From Acidobacteriota bacterium (GTDB lineage Bacteria > Acidobacteriota > Polarisedimenticolia > J045), in NCBI GenBank assembly GCA_020350085.1, contig CP070706.1:3439064-3453680 (forward strand): DNA of 14,617 bases, given 5' to 3'. The stretch's first letter is position 1. The number at the start of each line of letters is the position of its first letter. The translations under genes were made by a program, and so were the position numbers. Of the stretch, positions 1-8,099 are shown piece by piece. Below the pieces are notes generated by a model. It made no database searches and was not told where the DNA came from. It saw only the letters and a program-made list of their open reading frames with translations.

Positions 1-1807
1 CTCGCTTGCTAGGCAGTGTCGGAGCGAGAAGATTGAGCACGGGCGGCGATTGACTTGGATTGAGTGCGAGCCAGACGAGTGCCTTGGCCGCGAACTCGAC
101 ATCCACTACTCCAAGCTCATCCCGAGGCGAACCGACGGCAACGAAAAGATTGGCCAGACGTTTTCCGAGCCTCCCCGGAGGATCGAACAACGCGTAGTCC
201 ACCAGCGCTCCGGGCCGTACGACGGTCACGGCGATGTCCAGCTCCCGACCCAACTCGATGGCCCGCCGCTCGGAGATGGTCTTGCCCCACACGTAAGGGC
301 CACGCGATTGCGGGTCTGGCTCCAGAGGCGTCGTCTCCGAGACAGTCCCGCCCGCAGCGAGAACAGCCAGGCTGCTGACGTGGATCAGTCGCTGGATACC
401 GAGCTGGGCCGCTGCTTTCACGATATTCTCTGTCGCGCGAATCGAATCCCGCTCGTGCTCTCGCAGACCACCTGACGTCGCTGCGGCGCAGTGGATGATG
501 ACGTCCCCACCCTCGAAACTCTCGTCTGAGAGGGGCTCAGCGACGTCGCCGGTGCTGTAGAAAACGCCTTCCTCCGCCTCCCAATACGGCGGGGCGGCTC
601 GCGCGATCACCCTGACCCTCGTCCCCGCCTGCTTCAGCGCACCGACCAGCCGCCTCCCGAGAAAGCCGGTACCCCCGGTGACCACCACGAGAGGCCCCTC
701 AGAGGCGGCCGCGTCGATTCGCCTCGATCGAGCGCGCTGCCGCATGCGCGCTTCAACTTCCTCTGAGATCCGCACCGTTTCGATGACCGTCGAGCCCGTG
801 ATCGGAGGATCCGCCTGCGACTCGATCGACTCATAGAATGCGGAAAGAAGCTCGGCCAAACCAGGGTAACTACGCTCCCTGCGTATAAGGCGACGTAGCA
901 GCTCTTTCGTCGTCCTCGTGACGAGCTGCCATGACATTCGATACGGATGGAGAAGCTTTTCGAGCGCACTGTGCCCCGGCCCGATGAGCTGGCTCGTCGT
1001 GCCGCGGACAAAATCCGCCGTCAGTACTCCGTTCGTCCCGACGACGCGCACATAGGACTCGACGGGACGCCCTTCGAGTGTCACCACGAGAGATCCGGTG
1101 GTCCCTCCCGCCGTGACAAATCCGTGCAGTGTCGCACCTTTGTCGAGTTCGAGGGCCCGCAGCTCGATCTGGCAGCCGGGGCGAGCTCGCTCCAGAAAAT
1201 GGATCAGCAGATACGCTGGATGTGGTAGCACGTCCAGCAACTGCTCTTCGGGGGGCATCGCGCGTCCACTGACTGTTCGTCGGACAGGTCTGAACGAGAA
1301 GTAGCTTTCGACGTGGACTACCGGTGCGATCGTCGCCAGCAGGGCCTCGACACGCCGAGCCGGCCGTTCGAACAACAGTTGATGTCCCGCGCAGACGGTC
1401 AGACCTCGAGACTTCGCGAGATGCAGGATCTCTTGGGCACCCGAGACGGTCTGGGCGACCGGCTTTTCGATGTAGACGTGTGCCCCGGCACGAAGTGCGG
1501 ACGAGGCCAGCTCCTCGTGCGTGGCAGGTGGCGTGCAGATGTGAACGACATCCGGCCGCTCGCTATCGTACAGCTGTTCTACGCTGGCGTATTCCCGCGC
1601 CGCCGGCAAGATCAGACGCATGATCTGACGATGCTCTTCGAGGGGATCGGCGAACGCGATGGGCTCTGCGATCGACCGCAGCCTGCTGACCGCCCGCGCG
1701 TGATGCTGAGCCATCTTACCCGCTCCGGCTACAGCGACTCTCAGTTTCCGCCCCGCCGTCACGATCGCGTCATTCCCTTCCTCTGCACCTACGACGACTT
1801 CGCCCAT
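1..1807 (-). CDS. Fused Gfo/Idh/MocA oxidoreductase - NAD-dependent epimerase/dehydratase (3' end outside window)
   Basis: One frame stays open from ATG 1807 to the left edge (602 codons, no stop). The N-terminal half is a Gfo/Idh/MocA NAD(P)-dependent sugar oxidoreductase: Rossmann motif VAVAGAGKMA at about residues 24-33, HICTPPATHEE near 90, and the family EKP motif near 114. The C-terminal half is an extended SDR nucleotide-sugar epimerase/dehydratase: TGGTGFLG at about 375, IHCAAATSG, HVSSLAVL, and catalytic YVWGK (YxxxK) near 504. About 40 residues rich in Arg and Glu link the two. The start is set by an in-frame stop at 1820-1822 and a GAGAGG ribosome site 8 bases before the ATG. By family it should oxidise/reduce and epimerise a nucleotide sugar in the cytoplasm for the polysaccharide; the substrate is unknown. 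It follows the methyltransferase across a gap of about 205 bases, so it may have its own promoter. Confidence 0.9.
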   Translation of the reverse strand, partial: MGEVVVGAEEGNDAIVTAGRKLRVAVAGAGKMAQHHARAVSRLRSIAEPIAFADPLEEHRQIMRLILPAAREYASVEQLYDSERPDVVHICTPPATHEELASSALRAGAHVYIEKPVAQTVSGAQEILHLAKSRGLTVCAGHQLLFERPARRVEALLATIAPVVHVESYFSFRPVRRTVSGRAMPPEEQLLDVLPHPAYLLIHFLERARPGCQIELRALELDKGATLHGFVTAGGTTGSLVVTLEGRPVESYVRVVGTNGVLTADFVRGTTSQLIGPGHSALEKLLHPYRMSWQLVTRTTKELLRRLIRRERSYPGLAELLSAFYESIESQADPPITGSTVIETVRISEEVEARMRQRARSRRIDAAASEGPLVVVTGGTGFLGRRLVGALKQAGTRVRVIARAAPPYWEAEEGVFYSTGDVAEPLSDESFEGGDVIIHCAAATSGGLREHERDSIRATENIVKAAAQLGIQRLIHVSSLAVLAAGGTVSETTPLEPDPQSRGPYVWGKTISERRAIELGRELDIAVTVVRPGALVDYALFDPPGRLGKRLANLFVAVGSPRDELGVVDVEFAAKALVWLALNPSQSPPVLNLLAPTLPSKR

Positions 1808-1815
1808 GAGATAAG

Positions 1816-1821
1816 CCTCTC
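1816..1821 (-). promoter_or_regulatory. Ribosome binding site of the oxidoreductase-epimerase fusion
   Basis: GAGAGG on the minus strand lies 8 bases before ATG 1807. With the in-frame stop just upstream, it fixes the start of the fusion gene. Confidence 0.6.
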
Positions 1822-1861
1822 ACCCGAACGTGTCTGGTGCTCATCGGGCTGAAAACGGCGT

Positions 1862-1882
1862 GAGAGCCACTCACTCGCTCTC
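1862..1882 (-). repeat. Inverted repeat in the leader of the fusion gene
   Basis: GAGAGC and GCTCTC form a perfect 6-base stem around a 9-base loop, about 55 bases before ATG 1807, in the 205-base gap that also holds a run of seven C (G on the transcribed strand) near 1894-1900. No U-run follows, so it is not a clear terminator. A leader hairpin is possible; function unknown. Confidence 0.3.
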
Positions 1883-1913
1883 CGCCCGCCACGCCCCCCC
1901 GAGTGCGTGCCTA

Positions 1914-1925
1914 GACATATCTATG
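1914..1925. repeat. AT-rich small palindrome in intergenic region
   Basis: ACATA-TC-TATGT is a 5+5 palindrome in an AT-rich patch of an otherwise GC-rich spacer between the methyltransferase and the fusion gene. It could be an operator half-site pair or part of a -10 region. I see no convincing -35 box at the right distance. Confidence 0.25.
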
Positions 1926-2012
1926 TAGCTCGGACCTCCAGCCGTCCAGTCCACGCTCTCGGCCACCCACGCCCCGCTCCCCGGCAATGGCCTCGGCGTA
2001 TGGGACAGCTCG

Positions 2013-2612
2013 CTACTTCCGAAGCGCGACGCTCGTGTAGAGAAACGCGCTCAGCCCAGTCCAACCTTTGATACGAGCTTTCAGACTGCCTGATCGTCGG
2101 TCGCACTCACACCTCTCTTTGTAGTCTTCCCACTCCTCATGGCACGACTCGAAGTTGTGTTCCGTGAGAAACTTTCGAACTTGTTCGAGTGTGAAAGTGT
2201 GTGGGTGACCTGGATCGACCGCCGTCACTGCCAAGAGTCGATGAATGAGCGATCCCCAGAGTGGATGAAGGTTGACTGTGAAGTAAAGTATTCCTTTCGG
2301 CATGAGCAGATCGTGTATCCTGCTCATCACGCGATGGTGATTTCGAACATGGTCGATCACGTTGTCAAGGATGACAAGATCGAAACTTTCAGCATCAAAC
2401 GCTAGCTCTTCCCCGCTCGCGTTCACATACGTGACTCCTGGGTCTCGATGAGCGATGAGCGAGCTCTCGGTCGAGTAGTAGTCACACAGCGGATCGACGG
2501 CGACCCGTCTCTTCCCATCAAGGAAGGAGACTATTCCGACGGGGCCGCTCCCGACCTCCAAGATGGCCAGCTCCTTCGATTGAGGGAACTCAGGGTCGAC
2601 CGCCTTTCGCAC
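2013..2612 (-). CDS. Class I SAM-dependent methyltransferase (N-terminus cut off by an upstream in-frame stop)
   Basis: A Rossmann-type methyltransferase. Motif I reads ILEVGSGPVGI at about residues 17-27 of this open segment, followed by VDPLCDYY, acidic region ASGEELAFD, and FDLVILDNVIDHV (motif II/post-II), then LLMPKGILYF. By family it transfers a methyl group from S-adenosylmethionine, here probably to a sugar of the polysaccharide. GTG 2612 is only the first start codon after an in-frame TGA at 2730-2732. The same frame between them clearly encodes further protein (RYEQSFWQD..., WYEWRAGRLIEL), so the natural protein begins upstream, most likely at ATG 2750. It lies directly downstream of the ligase gene and ends in TAG. 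Function call is firm; whether it is expressed whole is doubtful. Confidence 0.8.
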   Translation of the reverse strand: MRKAVDPEFPQSKELAILEVGSGPVGIVSFLDGKRRVAVDPLCDYYSTESSLIAHRDPGVTYVNASGEELAFDAESFDLVILDNVIDHVRNHHRVMSRIHDLLMPKGILYFTVNLHPLWGSLIHRLLAVTAVDPGHPHTFTLEQVRKFLTEHNFESCHEEWEDYKERCECDRRSGSLKARIKGWTGLSAFLYTSVALRK

Positions 2613-2750
2613 CAGCTCGATGAGTCTTCCGGCTCTCCATTCGTACCATGCGAGACCGTCGCCGCCTTCTTCTGCAAACTGCTTCGCAGCATCTTGCCAG
2701 AAGGACTGTTCATATCGCTGTGCCTTTGCTCATCGCTGGCGCGTGACCAT
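2613..2750 (-). pseudogene. Disrupted 5' part of the methyltransferase gene
   Basis: ATG 2750 has an excellent ribosome site (AGAGGAAG, 2755-2762) and lies one base after the ligase stop, yet its frame reads MVTRQR and then TGA at 2730-2732. Immediately after the TGA the same frame continues with about 39 residues of methyltransferase-like sequence leading into the core domain. One base change, such as CGA or TGG to TGA, would explain it. Alternatively ATG 2735 (ATGAGCAAAGG) followed by loss of one G would give MSKAQRYEQ in the methyltransferase frame, so a one-base insertion is an equally simple explanation. Confidence 0.6.
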
Positions 2751-2751
2751 G

Positions 2752-4062
2752 TCACTTCCTCTCTGATCGGCCGCTGCTCCCGATTTGCACGACGGGTGTC
2801 CCATGGGCCTTGAAAGAATCGCTGCTTGTCTCATCGAGTGCCGCTACGAGACCACTCAGCACCCATAGGACAGGGTAGTAAAGTACCGAGATAAAAACTC
2901 CCGTGGCCAACACCCCCACGATACCTGCCGCCAGTCCGGAGGCCATCAGCCTGGGACTGGCACGCTGCGGCGACAGGACGCCAGGGTGCGTCAGCCTTCG
3001 AAGGCGGGTGATGCTCTTGTACGTCGTCCATAAGAAGCCGGCACAGATAGCTATGCCTATGAGTCCGTGTTCCGGAATGAGAGTGAAATAGAGCGAATGC
3101 GCCGCTCGCCCCCACGTGTGCTCGCCCCACATGAACGCCCGCCGCGGGTCCTGATAGTTCGGCGCCTGGATGCCGTAGTTTCGCGTGCCGACTCCGATCA
3201 AAGGATGATCGAGGAACATCCGCCATGCGAGTGACCAGAAATACAATCGCTGCTCACCGGTGCCGCTTTCCACCGACTCTCCAATCGAGTGCACTTCCTG
3301 CCAATAAGTCGGCGGTGCCAACACGACGAGCATCAGAATAGCCAAGATCGCGACGGCCGCGATGCGGCTCCGATACGGTCCCAAAACGAACACGTAAGCG
3401 CCCAGCGCCGCTAGCCCCACAAAACCCCCTCGCGACATGCTGGTCACGATAGCGGCGAGACAAATGGCCATCAGGCCGACGAGCAGGGCGATCTGTCCCT
3501 TCTTGCGCGTCCCGAGCAACAGGTAGAGCGCCACCCCCAGAGCGGCGATCAGCGCGAACGCGAGGTCGTTTTCATCCTCCAACCAGCCGCCGAGCCCGCG
3601 TCCCCTGTGGACTATGGCGTTGATCGCCGTCGGAATGTGTGCCAGGAGATAAGCCCAGATCAACAAGCGCACCTCGGCGATGCTCGTCGGTAGGATCGCC
3701 AAAGGAAGCACGCAACCCAGGGTCAGCACCGTGAACTCCTGCCAGCCCCAGAACGCCCATGCGTTGTTGACGGCCCAGGGAACGCCCCACGCCATGAGCG
3801 CGCACAAGCCAAACACGTACCACATCACCGGCGGAATCCGCTTGCGCTGCTGCGCTATGAGGACTGTCGCGAATCCCCACACAGCGACGAGCAGCCCGGG
3901 GCGCAGTACGGAGATGGCGGGGAACCAAGACATCGGTCTGGCAAACTCGATGAACATGTACGCCAAGCAAGGCGAGAGCCTCGCCATGCGGCGTGTCGCT
4001 TGCGGAGTCACCACACCTGCCACGGATCTCAACACCGGCTTTGCTCTGACGCGGACGTTCAT
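2752..4062 (-). CDS. O-antigen ligase/polymerase-like membrane protein (XrtA O-ligase type)
   Basis: 436 residues, with about ten to eleven hydrophobic membrane segments spread from near residue 35 to near 410. Features typical of the O-antigen ligase/Wzy_C family and close to the exosortase-A-associated O-glycosylation ligase group: GGWLEDENDLAFAL in the first half, SMSRGGFVGL, then a long periplasmic loop with GVGTRNYG and AHSLYFTLIPEHGLIG containing the conserved His and Glu-His. By family it joins lipid-linked sugar chains or repeat units at the periplasmic face of the inner membrane. ATG 4062 overlaps the previous gene's TGA (ATGA), implying coupled translation. An upstream open segment to 4209 in the same frame lies inside the preceding glycosyltransferase and is not part of this protein. 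Whether it acts as ligase or polymerase cannot be told from sequence. Confidence 0.85.
   Translation of the reverse strand: MNVRVRAKPVLRSVAGVVTPQATRRMARLSPCLAYMFIEFARPMSWFPAISVLRPGLLVAVWGFATVLIAQQRKRIPPVMWYVFGLCALMAWGVPWAVNNAWAFWGWQEFTVLTLGCVLPLAILPTSIAEVRLLIWAYLLAHIPTAINAIVHRGRGLGGWLEDENDLAFALIAALGVALYLLLGTRKKGQIALLVGLMAICLAAIVTSMSRGGFVGLAALGAYVFVLGPYRSRIAAVAILAILMLVVLAPPTYWQEVHSIGESVESGTGEQRLYFWSLAWRMFLDHPLIGVGTRNYGIQAPNYQDPRRAFMWGEHTWGRAAHSLYFTLIPEHGLIGIAICAGFLWTTYKSITRLRRLTHPGVLSPQRASPRLMASGLAAGIVGVLATGVFISVLYYPVLWVLSGLVAALDETSSDSFKAHGTPVVQIGSSGRSERK
2755..2762 (-). promoter_or_regulatory. Strong ribosome binding site before ATG 2750
   Basis: AGAGGAAG on the minus strand, with TGAC between it and ATG 2750. 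It lies at the end of the ligase coding sequence and points to ATG 2750 as the natural methyltransferase start. Confidence 0.55.
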
Positions 4063-5237
4063 ACGGAGGCGTCGCTTCCCTGTCCCGACATCCACAACGA
4101 TTCGTAGCGCCTGACCATCGCTCGGAGGCTGAAGTCGCTCTCCACTCGCTGCCGCGCCGCTAGACCATCCCGCTCGAGCTGCTCTCGGTCGCTGAGTGCG
4201 CGCACCCAAGCGGCCGCAAGCGAGTCTGCAGTTCGCTCACGAACGAGCCGGTGTGAAAGTACCGACCCGAGCACTTCCGCATTGCCTCCCACGTCGGTGA
4301 CGACGGGACACGCACCACAACTCATCGCTTCCAGCAAGCTCAATGACATCCCTTCGCTTCGTGATGATAGAGAAAACAGACTCAACGCGTTCAGGACAGC
4401 GAGAATCTCGTCACACCATCCCAGCCAGTGAACGGTCGCGTTCAATTGAAGCTCCCGCGTTAGCTGCTCCAAGAGGGCACGCTCGATGCCATCGCCCGCG
4501 ATGACCAAATGCGGACGAGGGCCGGCTTCCCAATTGGAGTGCAGCCGCGAGAAGGCCTTCAACATCAATGAGTAGTCCTTGATCGGATCCAGTCGGCCAA
4601 CACTTCCAATGATCGGCGCTTCCGCGGGGATTCGGAGGCGTGCACGGAATCCTTCATCGCTTGCTTCTGGTCGGAAACGCTCCGTGTCGACGCCGTTCGG
4701 AATAACTTCCGTTTTGACGGATGAAGGAACGATCCTATCGCGCAATTGCGCGTCCAGAGATCGCGACACCGGCACGATCACGTCGACCCAACGAGAGGCA
4801 ACACGCAGAAGTGTCCGGGCGATCCAGGGATCGGGGTCGAGCCGGCCGTGCTCTGTGTGCACGAGGCGGGGCACGCCGGCCACGCGTGCCGCTATCGAGC
4901 CCTTCCAGACAATTCCGAGGTGCGTGTGAACCACGTCCGGCTCGATGCGGCGCAGAAGCCTCATCAGCGGAGCTGGCCAGAACATGGTCCAGGGGGGCAG
5001 CGGCGGAGCCCTGTGTACGGGAATGTGTGACGGTAAGTCCCGACCGCAGTGCCCCAAGTCGGAGACCGTCAGGACTTGAAGATCGAATCGCGATCTGTCG
5101 ACGGAGCCCGCCATGGCGGCAACGAGCCGCTCCATACCCCCGAACGCGAGGTCTTGGACGAGCTGGAGCACGCGTAGACGGCGTCCGCAAGGCAGTGCAA
5201 TGCCGGTTGGAGCGGTTTTCCGGTGCGTGGTCGTCAT
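4059..5237 (-). CDS. Glycosyltransferase family 4
   Basis: 392 residues with the two-lobed GT-B layout. The N-terminal lobe carries LVQDLAFGGMERL at about 26-38 (acceptor/glycine-rich loop), DVVHTHLG and HTEHGR. The C-terminal lobe carries VIPNGVDTERF, GSVGRLDPIKDY, VIAGDG, and the retaining-GT4 signature SRSEGMSLSLLEAMSCG with the Glu-x7-Glu pair. By family it transfers a sugar from a nucleotide donor to the lipid-linked growing chain at the cytoplasmic membrane face; it resembles sugar transferases of XrtA loci. ATG 5237 is preferred over TTG 5249 four codons upstream. It is the first gene after a 154-base gap and its stop overlaps the start of the ligase-like gene by ATGA. Confidence 0.88.
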   Translation of the reverse strand: MTTTHRKTAPTGIALPCGRRLRVLQLVQDLAFGGMERLVAAMAGSVDRSRFDLQVLTVSDLGHCGRDLPSHIPVHRAPPLPPWTMFWPAPLMRLLRRIEPDVVHTHLGIVWKGSIAARVAGVPRLVHTEHGRLDPDPWIARTLLRVASRWVDVIVPVSRSLDAQLRDRIVPSSVKTEVIPNGVDTERFRPEASDEGFRARLRIPAEAPIIGSVGRLDPIKDYSLMLKAFSRLHSNWEAGPRPHLVIAGDGIERALLEQLTRELQLNATVHWLGWCDEILAVLNALSLFSLSSRSEGMSLSLLEAMSCGACPVVTDVGGNAEVLGSVLSHRLVRERTADSLAAAWVRALSDREQLERDGLAARQRVESDFSLRAMVRRYESLWMSGQGSDASV

Positions 5238-5328
5238 CGCGCTCAACAATCCCCGTGAAACACTCTCAAGCCAGATGCCATCGTGCCCAACCGTGAACGG
5301 GCTCTCTCGGGTCCTCGCCGCATCTGAC

Positions 5329-5350
5329 GCGAGTCGGGGTTTCCACTCGC
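5329..5350. repeat. Weak inverted repeat in the gap before the GT4 gene
   Basis: GCGAGT and ACTCGC flank a 10-base spacer, in the 154-base interval between two glycosyltransferase genes. I see no clear promoter or U-run terminator in the interval. Confidence 0.2.
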
Positions 5351-5391
5351 CGCTACATGACTAATCCGGATCGTTCGGCCGGGCAAGAGGC

Positions 5392-6783
5392 TCACTCAGG
5401 CTGCATGTCGAGGGCGGCCCGAATCGCCTCGACGAACTGGCGGCAGACTGCGATCTTCGTCAGAGACGCGGTGTCTTGCTGCGTTCTCTCCTGGCGGAGC
5501 TCGCCCGTTTTCCACGTCCTCAGGAGACCTCCGAGGACCTGCAGATTCTCGTCAGGGCTTTCCCAGTCGAGACGCTGGCACCGTGAGAACTCTCTCGCCA
5601 TCGCCCAGGTGTGACTCGACTCGGATGCGAGCACGAGCACTGGGTTGCCGGTACAGAGGTAATCATAGAGCTTCGTCGGTATCTCATGTTGCATCTTCGG
5701 TGGTTGTACGACCAGTAGAACGGCGGGCTCTTGCATGCGTTGAACAGCAGCCTCGAAGGTCACTTCGCTCTCTGATACAACCTCGATACCACCAGCCACA
5801 CCCTCGAGCGCATCCGCTTCGCTTCGCGAACCGATCAGTTCCACACGCACATCCTGCGAGGACAGGTCCCCCCGTGAAACCAAGTCCCCGAGCGCACGAA
5901 GCAATGGCCTGACGGATCGCCCAGCGTAGAGACTCCCAAGGTGACGAATGATGAGCTGCTGTGACGCTGGGAACGAATCGCTCCTCGCTCGTCGAGGAAC
6001 GGCCGAGCCGTTGAGGACCGTCAGAAACTTCTCGTCTCGGTCTCCCCCATAGGCTTCGCGGGCCTGCCCCGTCAGGCCCGGACTATTGCAGATCACGAGC
6101 CGCGAGTCGTTGACGATCTGTCGTTCCCATCGCCGCGCCGCTCGCTCGAGTACCCTCTCGCGGTATCGCCCTGAACTGCCGAGCACTTGCGTCCATGGGT
6201 CCCGAAACGCGCTCACCAACGGCCGCTTGAGCCGACGAGCGATGGCGTGACCGACGCGAAGCGCGGTCCAAGGGGGCGCTGAGGCGTAGACCAAATCGAA
6301 GTCTGCGTCCCCGCCCGCCCCCATCGATGCCCGCAGGGCTGGTCGGAACCAAGCCTTCTGCGCATCGGGAAACAGATCCCACGCCGCGAACGGGGCGCGC
6401 ACAGAAGCCGCGAACCTGCGCCCGCGTGAGGCGCTCCCGGCCCCATCGGCCGCCACCTCCTGTTCGACGGCGGCTTCTCGTGACGATCTGCTGAGACGAC
6501 TCTTGACGGAGAGATACAGATCTCCGATGCGCCGAGCCGCGCCCACTCGCATGATGCATTCTGGGTGCGGGAACACGTCGTTGAGCGACGGGTCCGTGAG
6601 ACGAAGCGATTCCAGACTGGCTGCCAGAACACGAACCCCGAATCCTTCGTCGTGCAACGCTCTCGCAAAGTGGATCGCCCTATGAGTCGCGCTCGTTACT
6701 TCGGGCGCGAAGTGATACGCCACCATCAGCACGCGCCGAGTGCACCGTGTGTTCTTCATCCCGTCGCCTGTGTTCGTTCTCAT
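5392..6783 (-). CDS. Glycosyltransferase (GT4-like, GT-B fold)
   Basis: 463 residues. The start region reads RRVLMVAYHFAPEVTSATHR (about 16-35), the usual GT4 opening strand and acceptor loop. Further motifs are VYASAPPWTALRVG, SAFRDPWTQ, VICNSPGLTG, a shortened NG motif (VLNGSAVP), RHLGSLYAGRSVRPLL, and PTKLYDYLCTGNPVLVL, the donor-site loop. The classical Glu-x7-Glu is replaced by the KLYDYL type common in polysaccharide GT-B enzymes. A segment near 95-140 rich in Arg, Ser and Ala looks like a poorly conserved insertion. ATG 6783 overlaps the aminotransferase stop by ATGA; ATG 6759 is an alternative start. The open frame running further upstream to 7203 lies inside the aminotransferase and is not real. 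Expected role: adding one sugar of the repeat unit. Confidence 0.82.
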   Translation of the reverse strand: MRTNTGDGMKNTRCTRRVLMVAYHFAPEVTSATHRAIHFARALHDEGFGVRVLAASLESLRLTDPSLNDVFPHPECIMRVGAARRIGDLYLSVKSRLSRSSREAAVEQEVAADGAGSASRGRRFAASVRAPFAAWDLFPDAQKAWFRPALRASMGAGGDADFDLVYASAPPWTALRVGHAIARRLKRPLVSAFRDPWTQVLGSSGRYRERVLERAARRWERQIVNDSRLVICNSPGLTGQAREAYGGDRDEKFLTVLNGSAVPRRARSDSFPASQQLIIRHLGSLYAGRSVRPLLRALGDLVSRGDLSSQDVRVELIGSRSEADALEGVAGGIEVVSESEVTFEAAVQRMQEPAVLLVVQPPKMQHEIPTKLYDYLCTGNPVLVLASESSHTWAMAREFSRCQRLDWESPDENLQVLGGLLRTWKTGELRQERTQQDTASLTKIAVCRQFVEAIRAALDMQPE

Positions 6784-7958
6784 GGCCTCGCCGCGCCAAA
6801 AGCGCTCAGGAGAGACTCTCCCACGTGATCCACGTCTCCGCGACTCATCATCGGATAGACAGGAATCGTCAGCAGCCGATCCGCGAGCGCACGAGCGCCA
6901 TCGAGTCTCTCGTCGGGATTGACGAGATGAGGTCTGAGATTCTGGATATCCGCCAGTGTCCCGGGGTACATTGGGCCCGCGTAAACTCCGTCTCGTCGCA
7001 GCGCCGACACCACGCGATCGCGATCCATTCTCGTCGGCGCCAGGAGGGGAAGTCTGATCGGCCCTTTCAGCCAGCAGCGGCCTGGTGCGTGCCAGCCGAC
7101 CTGATGAGAGACCACCGCGCGCAGCTGCGCAGCGATCTCGCCGCGGGCGCGCTCGCACTGGTCGATCTGTGCGAGCAGCTTTGCGCCGAGACGCCGCTGC
7201 CACAAGCTCAAGGCGTCATTCACGGGAAACTGCGGATCGTAGATCGTCTCGCCAATGCCGATCCCCGGCATAGCTGCCGCGATACGAAAAAAGCGCGGCG
7301 ACGACAACACCAACGCCGCCAGGAAAGCTAGTCCACGAGCGAGGTTACGCCCCGCGCCAACCTCCGGACGAGCTTCCGGTGGGTTGTCGTGAAGCAGCGC
7401 ACCCCCGCCACCGAGGGCCATCGGTTTGCCGCGGCCGAACGAAAGAACCACCGCGTCTGCTCGGCTAGGCCTGCGTGTCGGCCAACACTGCGCCGCATCT
7501 TCGATGACGAGGACGTTCGGATCCCGGCTCGCGAATATGTCGGAGATCCGATCGACGTCGCAAGTGTCGGCAAAAAGGTGTGTCACTACGATCGCCTCGA
7601 GTCGGCTCGTCGGCAGCGTCGTCAGCTGTTCCGCATCGGGCGCGAGGGTGACTGGATCGACGTCGACGAGCCGGACCTTGAGATTCGCTCGGACCACCGC
7701 CGCGGGGACGCTCCAACAGGTGTAGGCCGGCACGAGCACCTCATCACGATCTGAGCGCTCGAGCCGCAGCAACCGCTGCGCCAACGCCGCGCGGCCGCTG
7801 CCGAACAGCTCCACCGTGCGACGACCCGCGCACCGCTTGAGCTCGTCTTCGAACGACGATTCCCGAGACGTGCTGAACATGCTCGCCAGCACGTCGAAGA
7901 CTCTAGCCGCTGGCCTCACGGGCGGGATCATGGTCAAGAGCCGGCGATTTCGCTGCAT
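6780..7958 (-). CDS. DegT/DnrJ/EryC1/StrS family PLP-dependent sugar aminotransferase
   Basis: 392 residues from ATG 7958. The fold-type I aminotransferase landmarks are present: FGSGRAAL near 52-59 (phosphate-binding turn), PAYTCWSVPAAV, VDVDPVTL, VIEDAAQ with the Asp that binds the pyridine nitrogen, and SFGRGKPMALGGGGALL containing the PLP-lysine. The C-terminal part (WLKGPIRLPLL, GVYAGPMYPGTLADI, PVYPMMS) fits the family. It would aminate a keto nucleotide-sugar in the cytoplasm, so the polymer probably holds an amino or acetamido sugar. GTG 7991 and ATG 7931 are other possible starts; ATG 7958 is favoured by a GGTAGGT about 9 bases upstream. It heads a unit after a 120-220 base gap and is coupled to the next glycosyltransferase by ATGA. 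Possible partners are the fused oxidoreductase-epimerase and the deacetylases. Confidence 0.88.
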   Translation of the reverse strand: MQRNRRLLTMIPPVRPAARVFDVLASMFSTSRESSFEDELKRCAGRRTVELFGSGRAALAQRLLRLERSDRDEVLVPAYTCWSVPAAVVRANLKVRLVDVDPVTLAPDAEQLTTLPTSRLEAIVVTHLFADTCDVDRISDIFASRDPNVLVIEDAAQCWPTRRPSRADAVVLSFGRGKPMALGGGGALLHDNPPEARPEVGAGRNLARGLAFLAALVLSSPRFFRIAAAMPGIGIGETIYDPQFPVNDALSLWQRRLGAKLLAQIDQCERARGEIAAQLRAVVSHQVGWHAPGRCWLKGPIRLPLLAPTRMDRDRVVSALRRDGVYAGPMYPGTLADIQNLRPHLVNPDERLDGARALADRLLTIPVYPMMSRGDVDHVGESLLSAFGAARP

Positions 7959-7966
7959 CGAATCAA

Positions 7967-7978
7967 CACCTACCGTTG
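7967..7978 (-). promoter_or_regulatory. ops-like sequence before the aminotransferase
   Basis: CAACGGTAGGTG on the minus strand keeps the CGGTAG core of the enterobacterial ops element (GGCGGTAG...), the site where RfaH is recruited to polymerase. An RfaH-like gene is in the same locus. Only six core bases match, so chance is quite possible. Confidence 0.15.
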
Positions 7979-8099
7979 CTGTGCAGCCCACTGCGACGTC
8001 CAGAACGTGCTTAGCCCGGACTATTCATGAACCTTAAAGCCGAAACGTTGCGGATGGCCGCTGGATGACCCGCACGATGGGAGGGCCCCGCTCCCGGCC

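Noticed and set aside
634..1011. Minus-strand 125-residue frame
   Set aside because: It is a different frame inside the fusion gene; the fusion frame has clear domain motifs throughout this stretch.
2730..2732. TGA read as tryptophan or selenocysteine
   Set aside because: TGA is the natural stop of most genes in the window, and no SECIS-like hairpin is evident just downstream.
50..2813. Several plus-strand open frames, up to 179 residues
   Set aside because: They lie opposite the oxidoreductase-epimerase and methyltransferase genes, are rich in Arg/Pro/Ser, and show no family motif.
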